DNA of 64,000 nt, taken from contig NZ_CP040889.1 in assembly GCF_006171285.1 (NCBI RefSeq), forward strand, positions 124,001 to 188,000, given 5' to 3'. A program made the translations under genes and the position numbers. Source of the DNA: Leclercia adecarboxylata (GTDB taxonomy: Bacteria; Pseudomonadota; Gammaproteobacteria; Enterobacterales; Enterobacteriaceae). Positions within the stretch are counted from its first letter, which is position 1. Each line of letters starts with the position of its first letter. Positions 1-8,691 of this stretch are shown piece by piece. A model generated the notes under the pieces. The model saw only the letters and a list, made by a program, of their open reading frames with translations, ran no database searches and was not told the DNA's origin.

Positions 1-602
1 ATACCTACGGCCAGGGTCTGGCGGATGCCACCAAAGCGGCGCTGGCGAAACGCGGCGTTAAGGACGTGATGTACGAAGGGCTGTCGCGCGGTGAGAAAGA
101 CTTTAACGCCCTGGTGACCAAAATTGGCGCCCAGAAGCCGGACGTGGTCTTCTTCGGCGGTTGTCACCCGGAAGCGGGTCCGCTGGTGCGTCAGATGCGT
201 GAGCAGGGCGTGCAGGCGAAATTCTTCTCCGGAGACTGCATCGTCAACGAAGAGATGGTCACCGCCGCCGGTGGCGCGCAGTACACCAACGGCATCTACA
301 TGACCTTCGGCAAAGATCCACGCCTGATCCCGGAAGGCAAAGCGGTGATCGAGAAGTTCCGCGCCAGCAAGTTTGAGCCGGAAGGCTACACCCTCTACTC
401 CTACGCCTCTATCCAGGCCATTGCTGCGGCCTTTAAAGCCGCCGGCGGCGCCGATCCGGCCAAAGCCAGCGAATGGCTGAAGGCCAATTCGGTGGATACC
501 GTGATGGGCAAAAAATCCTGGGACAGCAAAGGTGACCTGAAAGTCTCCGACTACGTGGTGTACCAGTGGGACGACAAAGGTAAATATAAGGAAGTGCAGT
601 AA
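1..602 (+). CDS. Branched-chain amino-acid ABC transporter substrate-binding protein (3' part)
   Basis: The reading frame is open from base 3, so the window begins inside the gene; about 199 C-terminal residues are present. It is a periplasmic LivJ/LivK-type binding protein (type I fold) that delivers leucine/isoleucine/valine or similar ligands to the permease encoded downstream. Recognisable stretches are GEKDFNALVTKI, FFGGCHPEAGPL and LKANSVDTVMGK, closely matching my memory of E. coli LivJ. It is followed by two hairpins and then a LivH-like permease, so it is the first visible gene of a liv-type operon. Ligand specificity cannot be read from the sequence. Confidence 0.9.
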   Translation, partial: TYGQGLADATKAALAKRGVKDVMYEGLSRGEKDFNALVTKIGAQKPDVVFFGGCHPEAGPLVRQMREQGVQAKFFSGDCIVNEEMVTAAGGAQYTNGIYMTFGKDPRLIPEGKAVIEKFRASKFEPEGYTLYSYASIQAIAAAFKAAGGADPAKASEWLKANSVDTVMGKKSWDSKGDLKVSDYVVYQWDDKGKYKEVQ

Positions 603-622
603 CCGGACGGAATCACGCTCAA

Positions 623-679
623 CGTCGGTATGGCGACATGCCGACGCACTATAACCAACGGGCCGCCTCCCCCGCGGCC
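623..679 (+). promoter_or_regulatory. Two intercistronic hairpins after the binding-protein gene
   Basis: A 10-bp stem (623-632 with 637-646, loop GCGA) is followed by a 6-bp GC-only stem (661-666 with 674-679). Neither is followed by a T-run, so they look like mRNA-stabilising or attenuating structures rather than full terminators. Such hairpins commonly follow the highly expressed binding-protein gene of ABC operons. The regulatory role is inferred. Confidence 0.45.
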
Positions 680-696
680 TGAAACACGAGCGCGCG

Positions 697-1614
697 ATGA
701 TGGAAACTTTCTTTCTGCAGCAGTTAATCAATGGCTTAACGCTGGGCTCCGTCTACGGATTGATAGCCATCGGCTACACCATGGTATACGGCATTATCGG
801 CATGATTAACTTCGCCCACGGCGAAGTGTATATGATCTCCGCCTACCTCTGCGCTATCGGCCTGGCGCTCCTCTCCTTCTTCGGACTGGAATCTTTCCCG
901 CTGCTGATCCTCGGCACGCTGGTCTTTACCATCGTGGTGACGGGGGTGTACGGCTGGACCATCGAGCGCATCGCCTATAAGCCACTGCGTAACTCCACGC
1001 GTCTGGCCCCGCTGATCTCCGCCATCGGCATGTCGCTGATCCTGCAAAACTACGCCCAGATCAGCCAGGGTCCGCGCCAGCAGGGGGTGCCTACCATGCT
1101 GGACGGCGTGCTGCGCTTCCACATTGGCGAAGGCTTTGTGCAGATCACCTACACCAAGGTCTTTATTCTTATCGCCTCGTTCACCGGCATGCTGGTGCTC
1201 ACCTGGATAATCAGCAATACCCGTTTAGGGCGGATGTGCCGCGCGGTGCAGCAGGACCGCAAGATGGCGTCAATTCTGGGTATTAATACCGACCGGATCA
1301 TCTCCCTGGTGTTTGTGATTGGCGCGGCGATGGCCGGACTGGCGGGGGTGCTGATCACCATGAACTACGGCACCTTTGATTTTTACGCCGGGTTTATCAT
1401 CGGCATTAAGGCCTTTACCGCCGCCGTGCTCGGGGGGATCGGCTCCCTGCCGGGCGCCATGTTAGGGGGACTTATCCTTGGCATTGCCGAGGCGCAGTTC
1501 TCCGGGATGGTGAACTCCGATTATAAAGATGTGTTCTCCTTTGGATTGCTGGTGGTGATCCTTATTTTCCGTCCTCAGGGACTGCTTGGCCGCCCTGTCG
1601 TGGCCAAAGTATGA
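697..1614 (+). CDS. livH: Branched-chain amino-acid ABC transporter permease, LivH type
   Basis: A 305-residue inner-membrane permease, close to the usual 300-308 for LivH. It forms one half of the transmembrane channel with the LivM-like protein. The N-terminus reads LINGLTLGSVYGLIAIGYTM followed by GMINFAHGE, a LivH hallmark, and the C-terminal part contains AAVLGGIGSLPGAMLGG, the coupling-loop region that contacts the ATPase. The start is one of two adjacent ATG codons (697 or 700). It lies 10 bp before livM in a collinear operon. It resembles E. coli LivH strongly but may belong to a paralogous liv cluster. Confidence 0.9.
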   Translation: MMETFFLQQLINGLTLGSVYGLIAIGYTMVYGIIGMINFAHGEVYMISAYLCAIGLALLSFFGLESFPLLILGTLVFTIVVTGVYGWTIERIAYKPLRNSTRLAPLISAIGMSLILQNYAQISQGPRQQGVPTMLDGVLRFHIGEGFVQITYTKVFILIASFTGMLVLTWIISNTRLGRMCRAVQQDRKMASILGINTDRIISLVFVIGAAMAGLAGVLITMNYGTFDFYAGFIIGIKAFTAAVLGGIGSLPGAMLGGLILGIAEAQFSGMVNSDYKDVFSFGLLVVILIFRPQGLLGRPVVAKV

Positions 1615-1624
1615 GGGAAGCAAA

Positions 1625-2926
1625 ATGACGTCACAGATCGTTTCGCAGCCCGTGGCGCACGACGGGTTTTCACTTAAACGCTGCATCCTCGATGCCATTT
1701 TTGCCGGGATGGTCGCGCTGATTATCTTTGGCCCGGTGGCGGGCGTGGTGCTGGATGGCTACAGCTTTAACTTCGAAGGGCGGCGGCTGGTGTGGATCAT
1801 CGCCACGGTGATGACCGGGCGTTTTTTACTCAGCGCCTTCTTAATGACCGCGCCGGGCAGACGCGTGCTGGCGCGTTTCGATAACGATAACTCGGGGGTG
1901 TACGTCCGCCCGCCGGAGTACAAAAGCCGGATGCGCTGGATCCTGCCGCTGATCGTCACCCTGGCGGTCTGCTTCCCGTTTGTTGCCACCAAATACGTGC
2001 TGACGGTGGCGATCCTCGGGTTGATCTACGTCCTGCTCGGGCTCGGGCTGAACATCGTGGTCGGGCTCGCGGGGCTGTTGGATCTGGGCTATGTCGCCTT
2101 TTACGCCATTGGCGCCTACGGGCTGGCGCTGGGCTATCAGTATCTGGGGCTCGGCTTCTGGACCATGCTGCCGCTGGCGGCGCTGATGGCCGCCGCCGCC
2201 GGGGCCTTGCTGGGCTTCCCTGTGCTGCGAATGCACGGCGATTATCTGGCGATTGTGACCCTCGGCTTTGGGGAGATCATCCGCCTGGTGCTGAACAACT
2301 GGCTGACCTTTACCGGCGGGCCGAACGGTATCTCCGCCCCGCCCCCCACCTTGTTCGGGCTGGAGTTTGGTCGTCGGGCGAAAGATGGCGGCGTGCCGTT
2401 CCATGAGTTCTTCAACCTGACGTTTAACCCGAACCTGAAGTTCATCTTTATCTACGCCATTCTGCTGCTGGTGGTGCTGCTGGTGCTCTACATCAAGCAC
2501 CGCCTGACGCGGATGCCCATCGGTCGCGCCTGGGAAGCCCTGCGCGAAGACGAGATCGCCTGCCGCTCCATGGGGCTTAACCATGTGCTGGTGAAGCTCT
2601 CGGCCTTTACCCTCGGGGCTTCTACCGCCGGGATTGCCGGGGTGTTCTTCGCCACCTATCAGGGATTCGTAAACCCCACCTCGTTCACCTTCTTTGAGTC
2701 GGCCCTGATCCTCGCCATCGTGGTGTTGGGCGGGATGGGTTCCACCGTCGGGGTGGTGCTGGCGGCCTTTGTCCTGACCGTCACCCCGGAACTGTTGCGT
2801 ACCTTTGCCGAGTACCGCGTGCTGCTGTTTGGCGTCCTGATGGTGGTGATGATGATCTGGCGACCGCGCGGGCTGATCCGCATCAACCGCACCGGCTTTG
2901 CGGTGCGTAAGGGCGTGGCGCCATGA
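1625..2926 (+). CDS. livM: Branched-chain amino-acid ABC transporter permease, LivM type
   Basis: A 433-residue polytopic permease, the second membrane subunit of the liv-type importer. Hydrophobic segments fill the protein, and the LivM-like region around GLGLNIVVGLAGLLDLGYVA and the coupling stretch ILAIVVLGGMGSTVG are visible. I place the start at ATG 1625, which has a good AGGGAAG Shine-Dalgarno and lies just after the livH stop; an upstream ATG at 1586 would overlap livH. Its stop overlaps livG by four bases (ATGA), indicating translational coupling. Confidence 0.9.
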   Translation: MTSQIVSQPVAHDGFSLKRCILDAIFAGMVALIIFGPVAGVVLDGYSFNFEGRRLVWIIATVMTGRFLLSAFLMTAPGRRVLARFDNDNSGVYVRPPEYKSRMRWILPLIVTLAVCFPFVATKYVLTVAILGLIYVLLGLGLNIVVGLAGLLDLGYVAFYAIGAYGLALGYQYLGLGFWTMLPLAALMAAAAGALLGFPVLRMHGDYLAIVTLGFGEIIRLVLNNWLTFTGGPNGISAPPPTLFGLEFGRRAKDGGVPFHEFFNLTFNPNLKFIFIYAILLLVVLLVLYIKHRLTRMPIGRAWEALREDEIACRSMGLNHVLVKLSAFTLGASTAGIAGVFFATYQGFVNPTSFTFFESALILAIVVLGGMGSTVGVVLAAFVLTVTPELLRTFAEYRVLLFGVLMVVMMIWRPRGLIRINRTGFAVRKGVAP

Positions 2927-3798
2927 ACGGGACCATCTTAAGCGTTGAGCATCTGATGATGCATTTTGGCGGCATCAAAGCGTTAAACGACGTTAATCTT
3001 GAGGTCCAGCGCGGTTCGATCACCGCCCTGATCGGACCGAACGGCGCGGGTAAAACCACGGTCTTCAACTGCCTGACCGGTTTTTACCGCGCCTCTGGGG
3101 GCAATATTCTGTTCAATACCCGGAGCAAAACCACCAACGTTATTCAGGTCCTCGGGCAGAAATTCCAGCCGGGGGACTGGATCAATCCGGCGCAGTTCGG
3201 CCAGCGGTTGTTCTACAAAATGTTTGGCGGCACTCACCTGGTGAACCGCGCCGGGCTGGCGCGTACCTTCCAGAATATCCGCCTGTTCCGCGAGATGTCG
3301 GTGGTGGAGAACCTGCTGGTGGCCCAGCATATGCGGGTGAACCGCAACCTGCTGGCCGGGGTGCTGAATACGCCTGCATACCGCAAGGCGGAAAGCGACG
3401 CCCTGGACAGGGCTTTCTACTGGCTGGAGGTGGTGGACCTGGTGGACTGCGCTAACCGGCTCGCGGGCGAGATGTCCTACGGCCAGCAGCGGCGGCTCGA
3501 AATCGCCCGCGCCATGTGCACCGGGCCGGAGATGATCTGTCTCGACGAGCCCGCCGCCGGGCTGAACCCGGTGGAGACGCACACCCTGAGCAACATCATT
3601 CGCTATCTGCGGGATCACCATGACATCACGGTGCTTCTGATTGAGCATGATATGGGGATGGTGATGGAGATCTCCGATCACATCATCGTGCTCGACCACG
3701 GGGATGTGATTGCCCAGGGGAAACCGGAGCAGATCCAGCACGACGAAAAAGTCATTGCCGCCTATCTGGGCACCGATGAGAGCGAGGTCAGCGTATGA
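2923..3798 (+). CDS. livG: Branched-chain amino-acid ABC transporter ATPase, LivG type
   Basis: A 291-residue cytoplasmic ATPase. Walker A is GPNGAGKTT, the signature is MSYGQQRRLEIARAM and Walker B is MICLDEPAAGLNP, followed by LLIEHDM with the switch histidine. It pairs with LivF to power uptake. Compared with the roughly 255-residue E. coli LivG there are about 35 extra residues between the first beta sheet and the Q-loop (VIQVLGQKFQPGDWINPAQF region). The insertion is in frame and occurs in some LivG paralogues. ATGA overlaps couple it to both neighbours. Confidence 0.92.
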   Translation: MNGTILSVEHLMMHFGGIKALNDVNLEVQRGSITALIGPNGAGKTTVFNCLTGFYRASGGNILFNTRSKTTNVIQVLGQKFQPGDWINPAQFGQRLFYKMFGGTHLVNRAGLARTFQNIRLFREMSVVENLLVAQHMRVNRNLLAGVLNTPAYRKAESDALDRAFYWLEVVDLVDCANRLAGEMSYGQQRRLEIARAMCTGPEMICLDEPAAGLNPVETHTLSNIIRYLRDHHDITVLLIEHDMGMVMEISDHIIVLDHGDVIAQGKPEQIQHDEKVIAAYLGTDESEVSV

Positions 3799-4511
3799 GT
3801 GAGGCAATGCTGGAGTTTCGTCAGGTGGACGTTTACTACGGGGTGATCCAGGCCCTGAAGCAGGTCTCCCTTCAGGTGCATCCCGGCGAGACCGTGGCGC
3901 TGATCGGTGCCAACGGGGCCGGAAAATCGACGTTGCTGATGTCGATTTTCGGCCAGCCGCGGGTACGTAACGGGCAGATCCTCTTTTGCGGCGATGACAT
4001 CAGCCATAAATCGACCCACTATGTGGCGTCGGGCGGCATTGCCCAGGCCCCGGAAGGACGGCGCATCTTCCCGGATATGACCGTCGAAGAGAATCTGCTG
4101 ATGGGCACCATCCCCATCGGCAATCAGTATGCGGCGGAGGATCTGCAGACGATGTTCGACCTGTTTCCTCGCCTGAAGGAGCGGCGCAAGCAGCGGGCGA
4201 TGACCATGTCCGGCGGCGAGCAGCAGATGCTGGCCATAGCCCGTGCCCTGATGAGCCGGCCCAAATTACTACTGCTGGATGAGCCGAGCCTGGGGTTAGC
4301 GCCCATCGTGGTGAAACAGATTTTCCAGACCCTGCGGGAGCTGGCGCGCAACGGGATGACGATTTTTCTCGTGGAGCAGAACGCGCACCACGCCCTTAAG
4401 CTCTCCGACCGCGGCTATGTGATGGTCAACGGGCAGCTCCGCCTGAGCGGCAGCGGCGAAGAGCTGCTGGGCAATCAGGATGTCAGAAAAGCCTATCTGG
4501 GGGGCGTGTAA
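3795..4511 (+). CDS. livF: Branched-chain amino-acid ABC transporter ATPase, LivF type
   Basis: A 238-residue ATPase, the normal LivF length. Walker A is GANGAGKST, the signature MSGGEQQMLAIARAL, and Walker B LLLLDEPSLGLAP followed by FLVEQNAHHAL. It is the last gene of the operon, overlapping livG by four bases. It forms the second nucleotide-binding subunit of the importer. The next gene, 21 bp on, is convergent. Confidence 0.92.
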   Translation: MSEAMLEFRQVDVYYGVIQALKQVSLQVHPGETVALIGANGAGKSTLLMSIFGQPRVRNGQILFCGDDISHKSTHYVASGGIAQAPEGRRIFPDMTVEENLLMGTIPIGNQYAAEDLQTMFDLFPRLKERRKQRAMTMSGGEQQMLAIARALMSRPKLLLLDEPSLGLAPIVVKQIFQTLRELARNGMTIFLVEQNAHHALKLSDRGYVMVNGQLRLSGSGEELLGNQDVRKAYLGGV

Positions 4512-4532
4512 CCGTTATGCGGGGCTGACCCG

Positions 4533-6107
4533 CTACGGATGGAGATCGTCCGGCAGCTGGTCGTAGTCCACCTTTTGCAGCTTAAAGTTGGTCACCCAGG
4601 ATTTGCCCGCATCCTGCTCCGAGACAAACGGGTAGGACGGCGTCAGCTCTTTCGTCTGGATCCCGGTCCACGCCGAGAAGAAATCGAGGAAATCATTGGC
4701 GGAACGCCGGGCGTTGATCAGCCGGTGTTCTGTATCGTCGCTCGACATGATCATAAACGGTACCTGATAGTTTTGCTGGTAAGCATCACCGTGGGCCATA
4801 TATTGCCCCCCGGTCAGGCGGGCTTTATAGGTGAGACCGTGATCGGAGAAGTAGACCATCGAGAAAGTTTCGCCGGTGTTCTGCAGCTGCTGATAGAGCT
4901 GCTTTAACAGGGCGTCGGTCTGGGTGATGCTGTAGATATAGCATGAGGTCTCTTTCGACTGCACGAACTCGACGTATTTACCCTGGGTGCGTTCGCAGGC
5001 CTGCGGGTGGGAGCCCATCAGATGCAAAACGATCAGCCGGGTCTCCTTGCGCGGAGCTGCAAGCACCTGCTGCGTCATCTGCAATAAGGCTTCATCCCGG
5101 GGATTGTTTTCATCTTCGTAGTAACCCTTTCTGAGAAACTGCACGTCATCGGCCCGCTTCGCAATACTGGCAATGGCCGTATCGTACTCGCCAATCTGCC
5201 CCTGATTGGAGAACCACCAGGTCTGGAATCCGGCGCGATTCGCCAGGGTGACAAAGTTGTTCTGATACTCCGGGGTATCACCGCTGACCCGGCTCAGGGA
5301 GTGCCCGAGGGAGGTTTGCGTGGAGGCGCTGGAGGAGACGAAATTGGTAAAGAGCGTTCCCTTCACAGCGCTGGCAAAGGGGGTGTTATTCCACTGCCCG
5401 CCAAAGGCGCCCAGCGCATCCCGGCGCGCGCTTTCGCCGATCACCACCACGTAGTTCTGGTAGCGGGGCTTTACCCCCAGCACGGTCCAGTTGTCCTTCA
5501 TTTTGGCCAGTTCCAGCATATGGGCTTTTTCCGTGACCACTTCCCGGTTGTTGATCACCACGTCCTTCACGAAGCGGAATACCGGATAGCCCACGTCCAG
5601 CAGAGTGAAGTGCCCCCAGTACACCAGGTTTTTAAGGGGGGTCATAAAGAAACAGAGAACGGCGAAAACCAGATACAGCATATCTAAACGGCGCAAAGCC
5701 TGTCTGGGGATAATTTTACGCCGTAGCGCAATCACGCCCAATGCCAGAATAACCAATGACACCAGGTAGCTGTGCCACGGGAATATCGTCAGGATCTCGA
5801 CGGACTCATTAAAATTAGTGGAATGTAATGCTAAAAGCGTATTGAAATTAGGCGCACCATAGGCTTGTTGAAAAGGAAAGTACAGGGCGGCCAGCAGACT
5901 ACAGAGGGCAATAACCCCTTTCTGCAGGCGGGGAGTTATTCGCCAGAGTACTAACAGCACGCAGCAAAATGCCACAGAATAGATTGGGCTGAATGAATAG
6001 CCGAAAGAATAGTTTATCAGCACCGATTGCAGATAATAAAAGGCGATCCAGGGATTAAGCGTAATATCGCGGATCCACAGGGTATATTTGCTGGCTGTTA
6101 TATTCAT
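4533..6107 (-). CDS. Phosphoethanolamine transferase-like sulfatase-fold membrane enzyme
   Basis: About 524 residues in two halves: several N-terminal membrane segments (roughly residues 15-165), then a periplasmic alkaline-phosphatase/sulfatase domain. VVVIGESARRDALGAFGG carries the metal-binding Glu, SSSASTQTSLGHSL the expected threonine nucleophile, and YFSDHGLTY the Asp/His pair. This is the EptA/CptA/OpgE architecture, which moves phosphoethanolamine from phosphatidylethanolamine onto lipid A, LPS core or periplasmic glucans. The acceptor is not predictable here. I chose ATG 6107 (MNITASKYTL) over an upstream ATG at 6152 because family N-termini begin just before the first membrane helix. 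It is monocistronic and convergent with the liv operon. Confidence 0.82.
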   Translation of the reverse strand: MNITASKYTLWIRDITLNPWIAFYYLQSVLINYSFGYSFSPIYSVAFCCVLLVLWRITPRLQKGVIALCSLLAALYFPFQQAYGAPNFNTLLALHSTNFNESVEILTIFPWHSYLVSLVILALGVIALRRKIIPRQALRRLDMLYLVFAVLCFFMTPLKNLVYWGHFTLLDVGYPVFRFVKDVVINNREVVTEKAHMLELAKMKDNWTVLGVKPRYQNYVVVIGESARRDALGAFGGQWNNTPFASAVKGTLFTNFVSSSASTQTSLGHSLSRVSGDTPEYQNNFVTLANRAGFQTWWFSNQGQIGEYDTAIASIAKRADDVQFLRKGYYEDENNPRDEALLQMTQQVLAAPRKETRLIVLHLMGSHPQACERTQGKYVEFVQSKETSCYIYSITQTDALLKQLYQQLQNTGETFSMVYFSDHGLTYKARLTGGQYMAHGDAYQQNYQVPFMIMSSDDTEHRLINARRSANDFLDFFSAWTGIQTKELTPSYPFVSEQDAGKSWVTNFKLQKVDYDQLPDDLHP

Positions 6108-6394
6108 ATTTATCGTAATCCGCAGTTTGTCGCAGCGAAACGCTAACGACAAGGATCAACAAACCGCCGGGAAAGGCGATATATGGATAAAAATGGATCG
6201 CAGTATGGAGAAACTTATCAAAAGATAGAGTGCGCGGGCGGGAAGATCAACGTTTCGTAACAATATATTTATAAAACTGAAGCCGTATCATCATAATTTA
6301 TACATAATTGTGTGGTAATACACCTTTCCCGCATTCACGGGAAAGGCTGGAATACACTATATAAAAATTAAGCCATAATGCATTGGCATTATAT
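6108..6394. other. AT-rich intergenic region with a 9-bp hairpin
   Basis: Non-coding. It should hold the promoter of the phosphoethanolamine-transferase-like gene (minus strand). A perfect hairpin with a 9-bp stem and 6-nt loop lies at 6323-6346, downstream of the MerP-like gene. No T-run follows it on either strand, so it may be a 3' stabiliser or weak terminator. Confidence 0.5.
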
Positions 6395-6676
6395 TTACAG
6401 CTTTTCAATATGATTTAGCTTGGCTGAATAACCTGTTTTCGCCACCGCCTTTAATAATGTCTCCGTCGGGAAACCTTCTGCGACGATAACTTCAGTCTGG
6501 CGGGTTTTTAATGAGGCTTTTGCCTTCACTACCCCTTCCGTTTCACGCAGCGCCTGGTTGACCGAAATGACGCACAACGGACAGGTCATGCCCTGCACAT
6601 CCAGCACCACCTTTTGATTTGCGGCGTGGGCAAACAGCGGCAGCAGTAAACATGCGCTAATCAACAGTCGTTTCAT
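6395..6676 (-). CDS. Periplasmic heavy-metal-associated (MerP-like) protein
   Basis: A 93-residue protein with a signal peptide (MKRLLISACLLLPLFAHAA) followed by one heavy-metal-associated (HMA) domain. The metal site is GMTCPLCVISV, the C-x-x-C pair typical of MerP, CopZ and related metal carriers. It probably binds a soft metal ion in the periplasm and hands it to the MerT-like protein encoded immediately upstream, whose stop overlaps this start. No merR, merA or mer operator is present, so mercury is not implied; copper or another thiophilic metal is equally possible. Confidence 0.8.
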   Translation of the reverse strand: MKRLLISACLLLPLFAHAANQKVVLDVQGMTCPLCVISVNQALRETEGVVKAKASLKTRQTEVIVAEGFPTETLLKAVAKTGYSAKLNHIEKL

Positions 6677-7029
6677 TCCATCACCTCATAAACCCAGGCC
6701 ACCACCGTGGGATAGAACAGTACCAGCAGCAGCACCGGCAGCGAAAGCCAGAACAGGAAACGCATCTGCCCCAGGGTTAAGCGTCCGGTACACCACAGCC
6801 GTTTAGAAAAATAGAGCCGCCAGAACACCCGCAGCATCAGCCCCAGGGAGAGCAGGATCATGGGAACTCGCAGGAACTCGAGCTGGCTGAGCCCGGCAAA
6901 ACCGGCCGCCGAGATGCCAAACAGCAGATACAGCAGCGGCCCGACGCAGCACAGCCCGGCGGTAACGGCAGCCGCGGCTGCCGTCAGCAGGGTAAGGCCT
7001 GCACCCTTAGCGTTGTTCTGTTGAGACAT
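6673..7029 (-). CDS. MerT-like small membrane metal-transport protein
   Basis: A 118-residue protein with three to four hydrophobic segments. The first contains a vicinal cysteine pair (TAGLCCVGPLLY), the hallmark of MerT-type transporters. It probably accepts metal from the neighbouring HMA protein and moves it across the inner membrane. The start MSQQNN at 7029 is preferred; it overlaps the 3' end of the transglutaminase-like gene by 23 bases. An upstream ATG at 7143 would encode an out-of-frame copy of that gene. Residues usually described as the second MerT cysteine pair are reduced to a single LWCTG, which is atypical. Confidence 0.7.
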   Translation of the reverse strand: MSQQNNAKGAGLTLLTAAAAAVTAGLCCVGPLLYLLFGISAAGFAGLSQLEFLRVPMILLSLGLMLRVFWRLYFSKRLWCTGRLTLGQMRFLFWLSLPVLLLVLFYPTVVAWVYEVME

Positions 7030-8149
7030 AGTTGTACGCGAACACCTTTGGATCGTAGAAATTGAGCGGATCGCCGTCCACTTCGGCATACGGATAGCCA
7101 AAGTTATTGACTGCGCCCTGCTCTGTCGCCGGGTACAGTTCAAAATCGCGCCCGTAGTTGAAGCCCACCCAGTTCATCTCCCAGTTGCCAAACAGATAAG
7201 TGTTTACCGCCTGCACATCGGGATTCTGATGGGCTTTTTTCTCCGCCAGACGCATCTTGGTGACGTCCGCCGGGTCGCACGGCAGCCAGCCGTACCCTGC
7301 CAGATAGAACTCCGCCCGGCAGTGCTGCCCGCCGCTGACGTCCGCCACGCCCGCACTGTCGGCTTTGCCGAAGGCGCTGGCAGAGTAGCGTTCCAGCTTG
7401 TTGGCTCTGCCCAGACGAATGCCGAACAGCTCCCGCGCCGGGATACCGCTGGCGCGCGCCAGGGCGACAAACACCGAGCTGATGTCGGTGCATTTGCCGC
7501 TGAGCTTGCCGCTTTGCAGAATGGTCGCCACATCGCCGGTGCCGCAGCCAATCACGTCGTTATCGCGCTCCATATGGCTGCTGACCCATTCGTAGATCAG
7601 GCGCGCTTTCTTGAGCGGATCGGTCTCGCCTGCGGTAATTTTTTCCGCCGTTTCGCGCACCAGGCCATCCACCGGGGTATGCGTCGTTGGCAGCAGATAC
7701 GGCTTCACCGCCAGCGGGTAAACAATCTGCTCCGGCGCCTGCCAGTTTTTCAGCGCATCGTGCTTCAGCGGCTCCCAGTCTGCGGTTTCGATCTCCAGAT
7801 CGAGCTTAAGCAGCAGATCGCCTTCGCTTTTCGGCCAGGTCGCAAACAGGGTTTTCGCACCGTAAGTATTGTTGGTGGTGACGTACGCCTGCTGGTAGTT
7901 GCCGGTAAAGGACAGTCCGGTCATCTGCTGAAAGGCGGTATCTACCGGGAGCGGGATCCAGAGTTTGACCACGCCGCTGGAGCCCTGCGGCGGTGCCAGC
8001 TTATAGGTTTGTGATAAGACAAAACGGCGGCGCATTACCGGGGCGGCGGGTGCTACGTTGGTTTTCACCGTCTGGCTGGCCACGGCCGGGCCCACTAAAC
8101 CTGCGGCAGAGAGAAGAACGCTATTTTTAAGAAATTGTCGACGCTGCAT
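7007..8149 (-). CDS. Tat-exported transglutaminase-like domain protein
   Basis: A 380-residue protein beginning MQRRQFLKNSVLLSAAG, a twin-arginine signal (R-R-x-F-L-K), so it is probably exported folded. The C-terminal half is a transglutaminase-like cysteine-protease fold: GKCTDISSVFVALARASG carries the candidate Cys, QHCRAEFYLAGYGWLPCDP the His and Asp. It could cleave or cross-link peptides, or act as an inert binding scaffold. Start 8149 is chosen for the Tat motif; an in-frame ATG at 8203 adds 18 implausible residues. The downstream MerT- and MerP-like genes overlap it in one operon, suggesting a joint metal-related or metalloprotein-maturation function (inference). Confidence 0.78.
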   Translation of the reverse strand: MQRRQFLKNSVLLSAAGLVGPAVASQTVKTNVAPAAPVMRRRFVLSQTYKLAPPQGSSGVVKLWIPLPVDTAFQQMTGLSFTGNYQQAYVTTNNTYGAKTLFATWPKSEGDLLLKLDLEIETADWEPLKHDALKNWQAPEQIVYPLAVKPYLLPTTHTPVDGLVRETAEKITAGETDPLKKARLIYEWVSSHMERDNDVIGCGTGDVATILQSGKLSGKCTDISSVFVALARASGIPARELFGIRLGRANKLERYSASAFGKADSAGVADVSGGQHCRAEFYLAGYGWLPCDPADVTKMRLAEKKAHQNPDVQAVNTYLFGNWEMNWVGFNYGRDFELYPATEQGAVNNFGYPYAEVDGDPLNFYDPKVFAYNYVSTEQR

Positions 8150-8691
8150 GGCTATCTGTCCCTTGAAAATGAGTCTGGCGTCGGCGACACGGGCCGCAAG
8201 CACAGAGGAACATCACAGAAGACAGGCACTGGCGCGAAGCGATGGGGTTTATTCATCAATAACAGACCTGTTAACTGTGAATGAAAGAAATTTTTGAGAC
8301 GGTATTAGGCGCTTTTCAGCCCCTGTTGTACAGGCCTGAAGTCAAAAAAAGGGGCTGTTATCCGTAAAATTGCAGGGAAAAATGCGAGGGCCGACGCGCC
8401 GCTGACAGACGACACACCGATCTTAATAGGTGACGGGAATCTCAAATCAGAGCATTGGCATAATAGTCCATGCCATAAGCCAGTAGTTCCATAACATTAT
8501 AAATATGAAAACCCTACTGTTAATTCTTTAATACCGCAGCGTTAAGAGGCTATTTCCCATGGTGTTTTCGGGGGTAAAGTCTGTGAGGGAATGCGTTATT
8601 TCACCTAATATTAAAAATGCACACGGGTATGTCAAACAGCGAAACAACGTTATCACTATCATTTATTTTCACCACCATTCAGAGGTATGAG
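8150..8691. other. 542-bp divergent intergenic region
   Basis: No convincing coding sequence. It separates the minus-strand transglutaminase operon from the plus-strand sugar ABC operon and must hold both promoters. The section near 8520-8690 is AT-rich and ends with the Shine-Dalgarno AGAGG before ATG 8692. I could not identify a confident operator. A 5-bp imperfect dyad around 8306-8340 is too weak to call. Confidence 0.5.

Noticed and set aside
1841..2584. 247-codon minus-strand ORF
   Set aside because: Antisense to livM; composition rich in Gln, His and Arg typical of a shadow frame.
2983..3807. 274-codon minus-strand ORF
   Set aside because: Antisense to livG with no recognisable domain.
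6395..7029. Mercury resistance operon
   Set aside because: MerT- and MerP-like proteins are present but no MerR, MerA or mer operator, and neighbours are unrelated to mercury.
7229..8014. 261-codon plus-strand ORF
   Set aside because: Antisense to the transglutaminase-like gene, which has a Tat signal and catalytic motifs.
8306..8340. Possible operator palindrome upstream of the sugar operon
   Set aside because: Only five bases pair on each side with a long gap; not distinguishable from chance.
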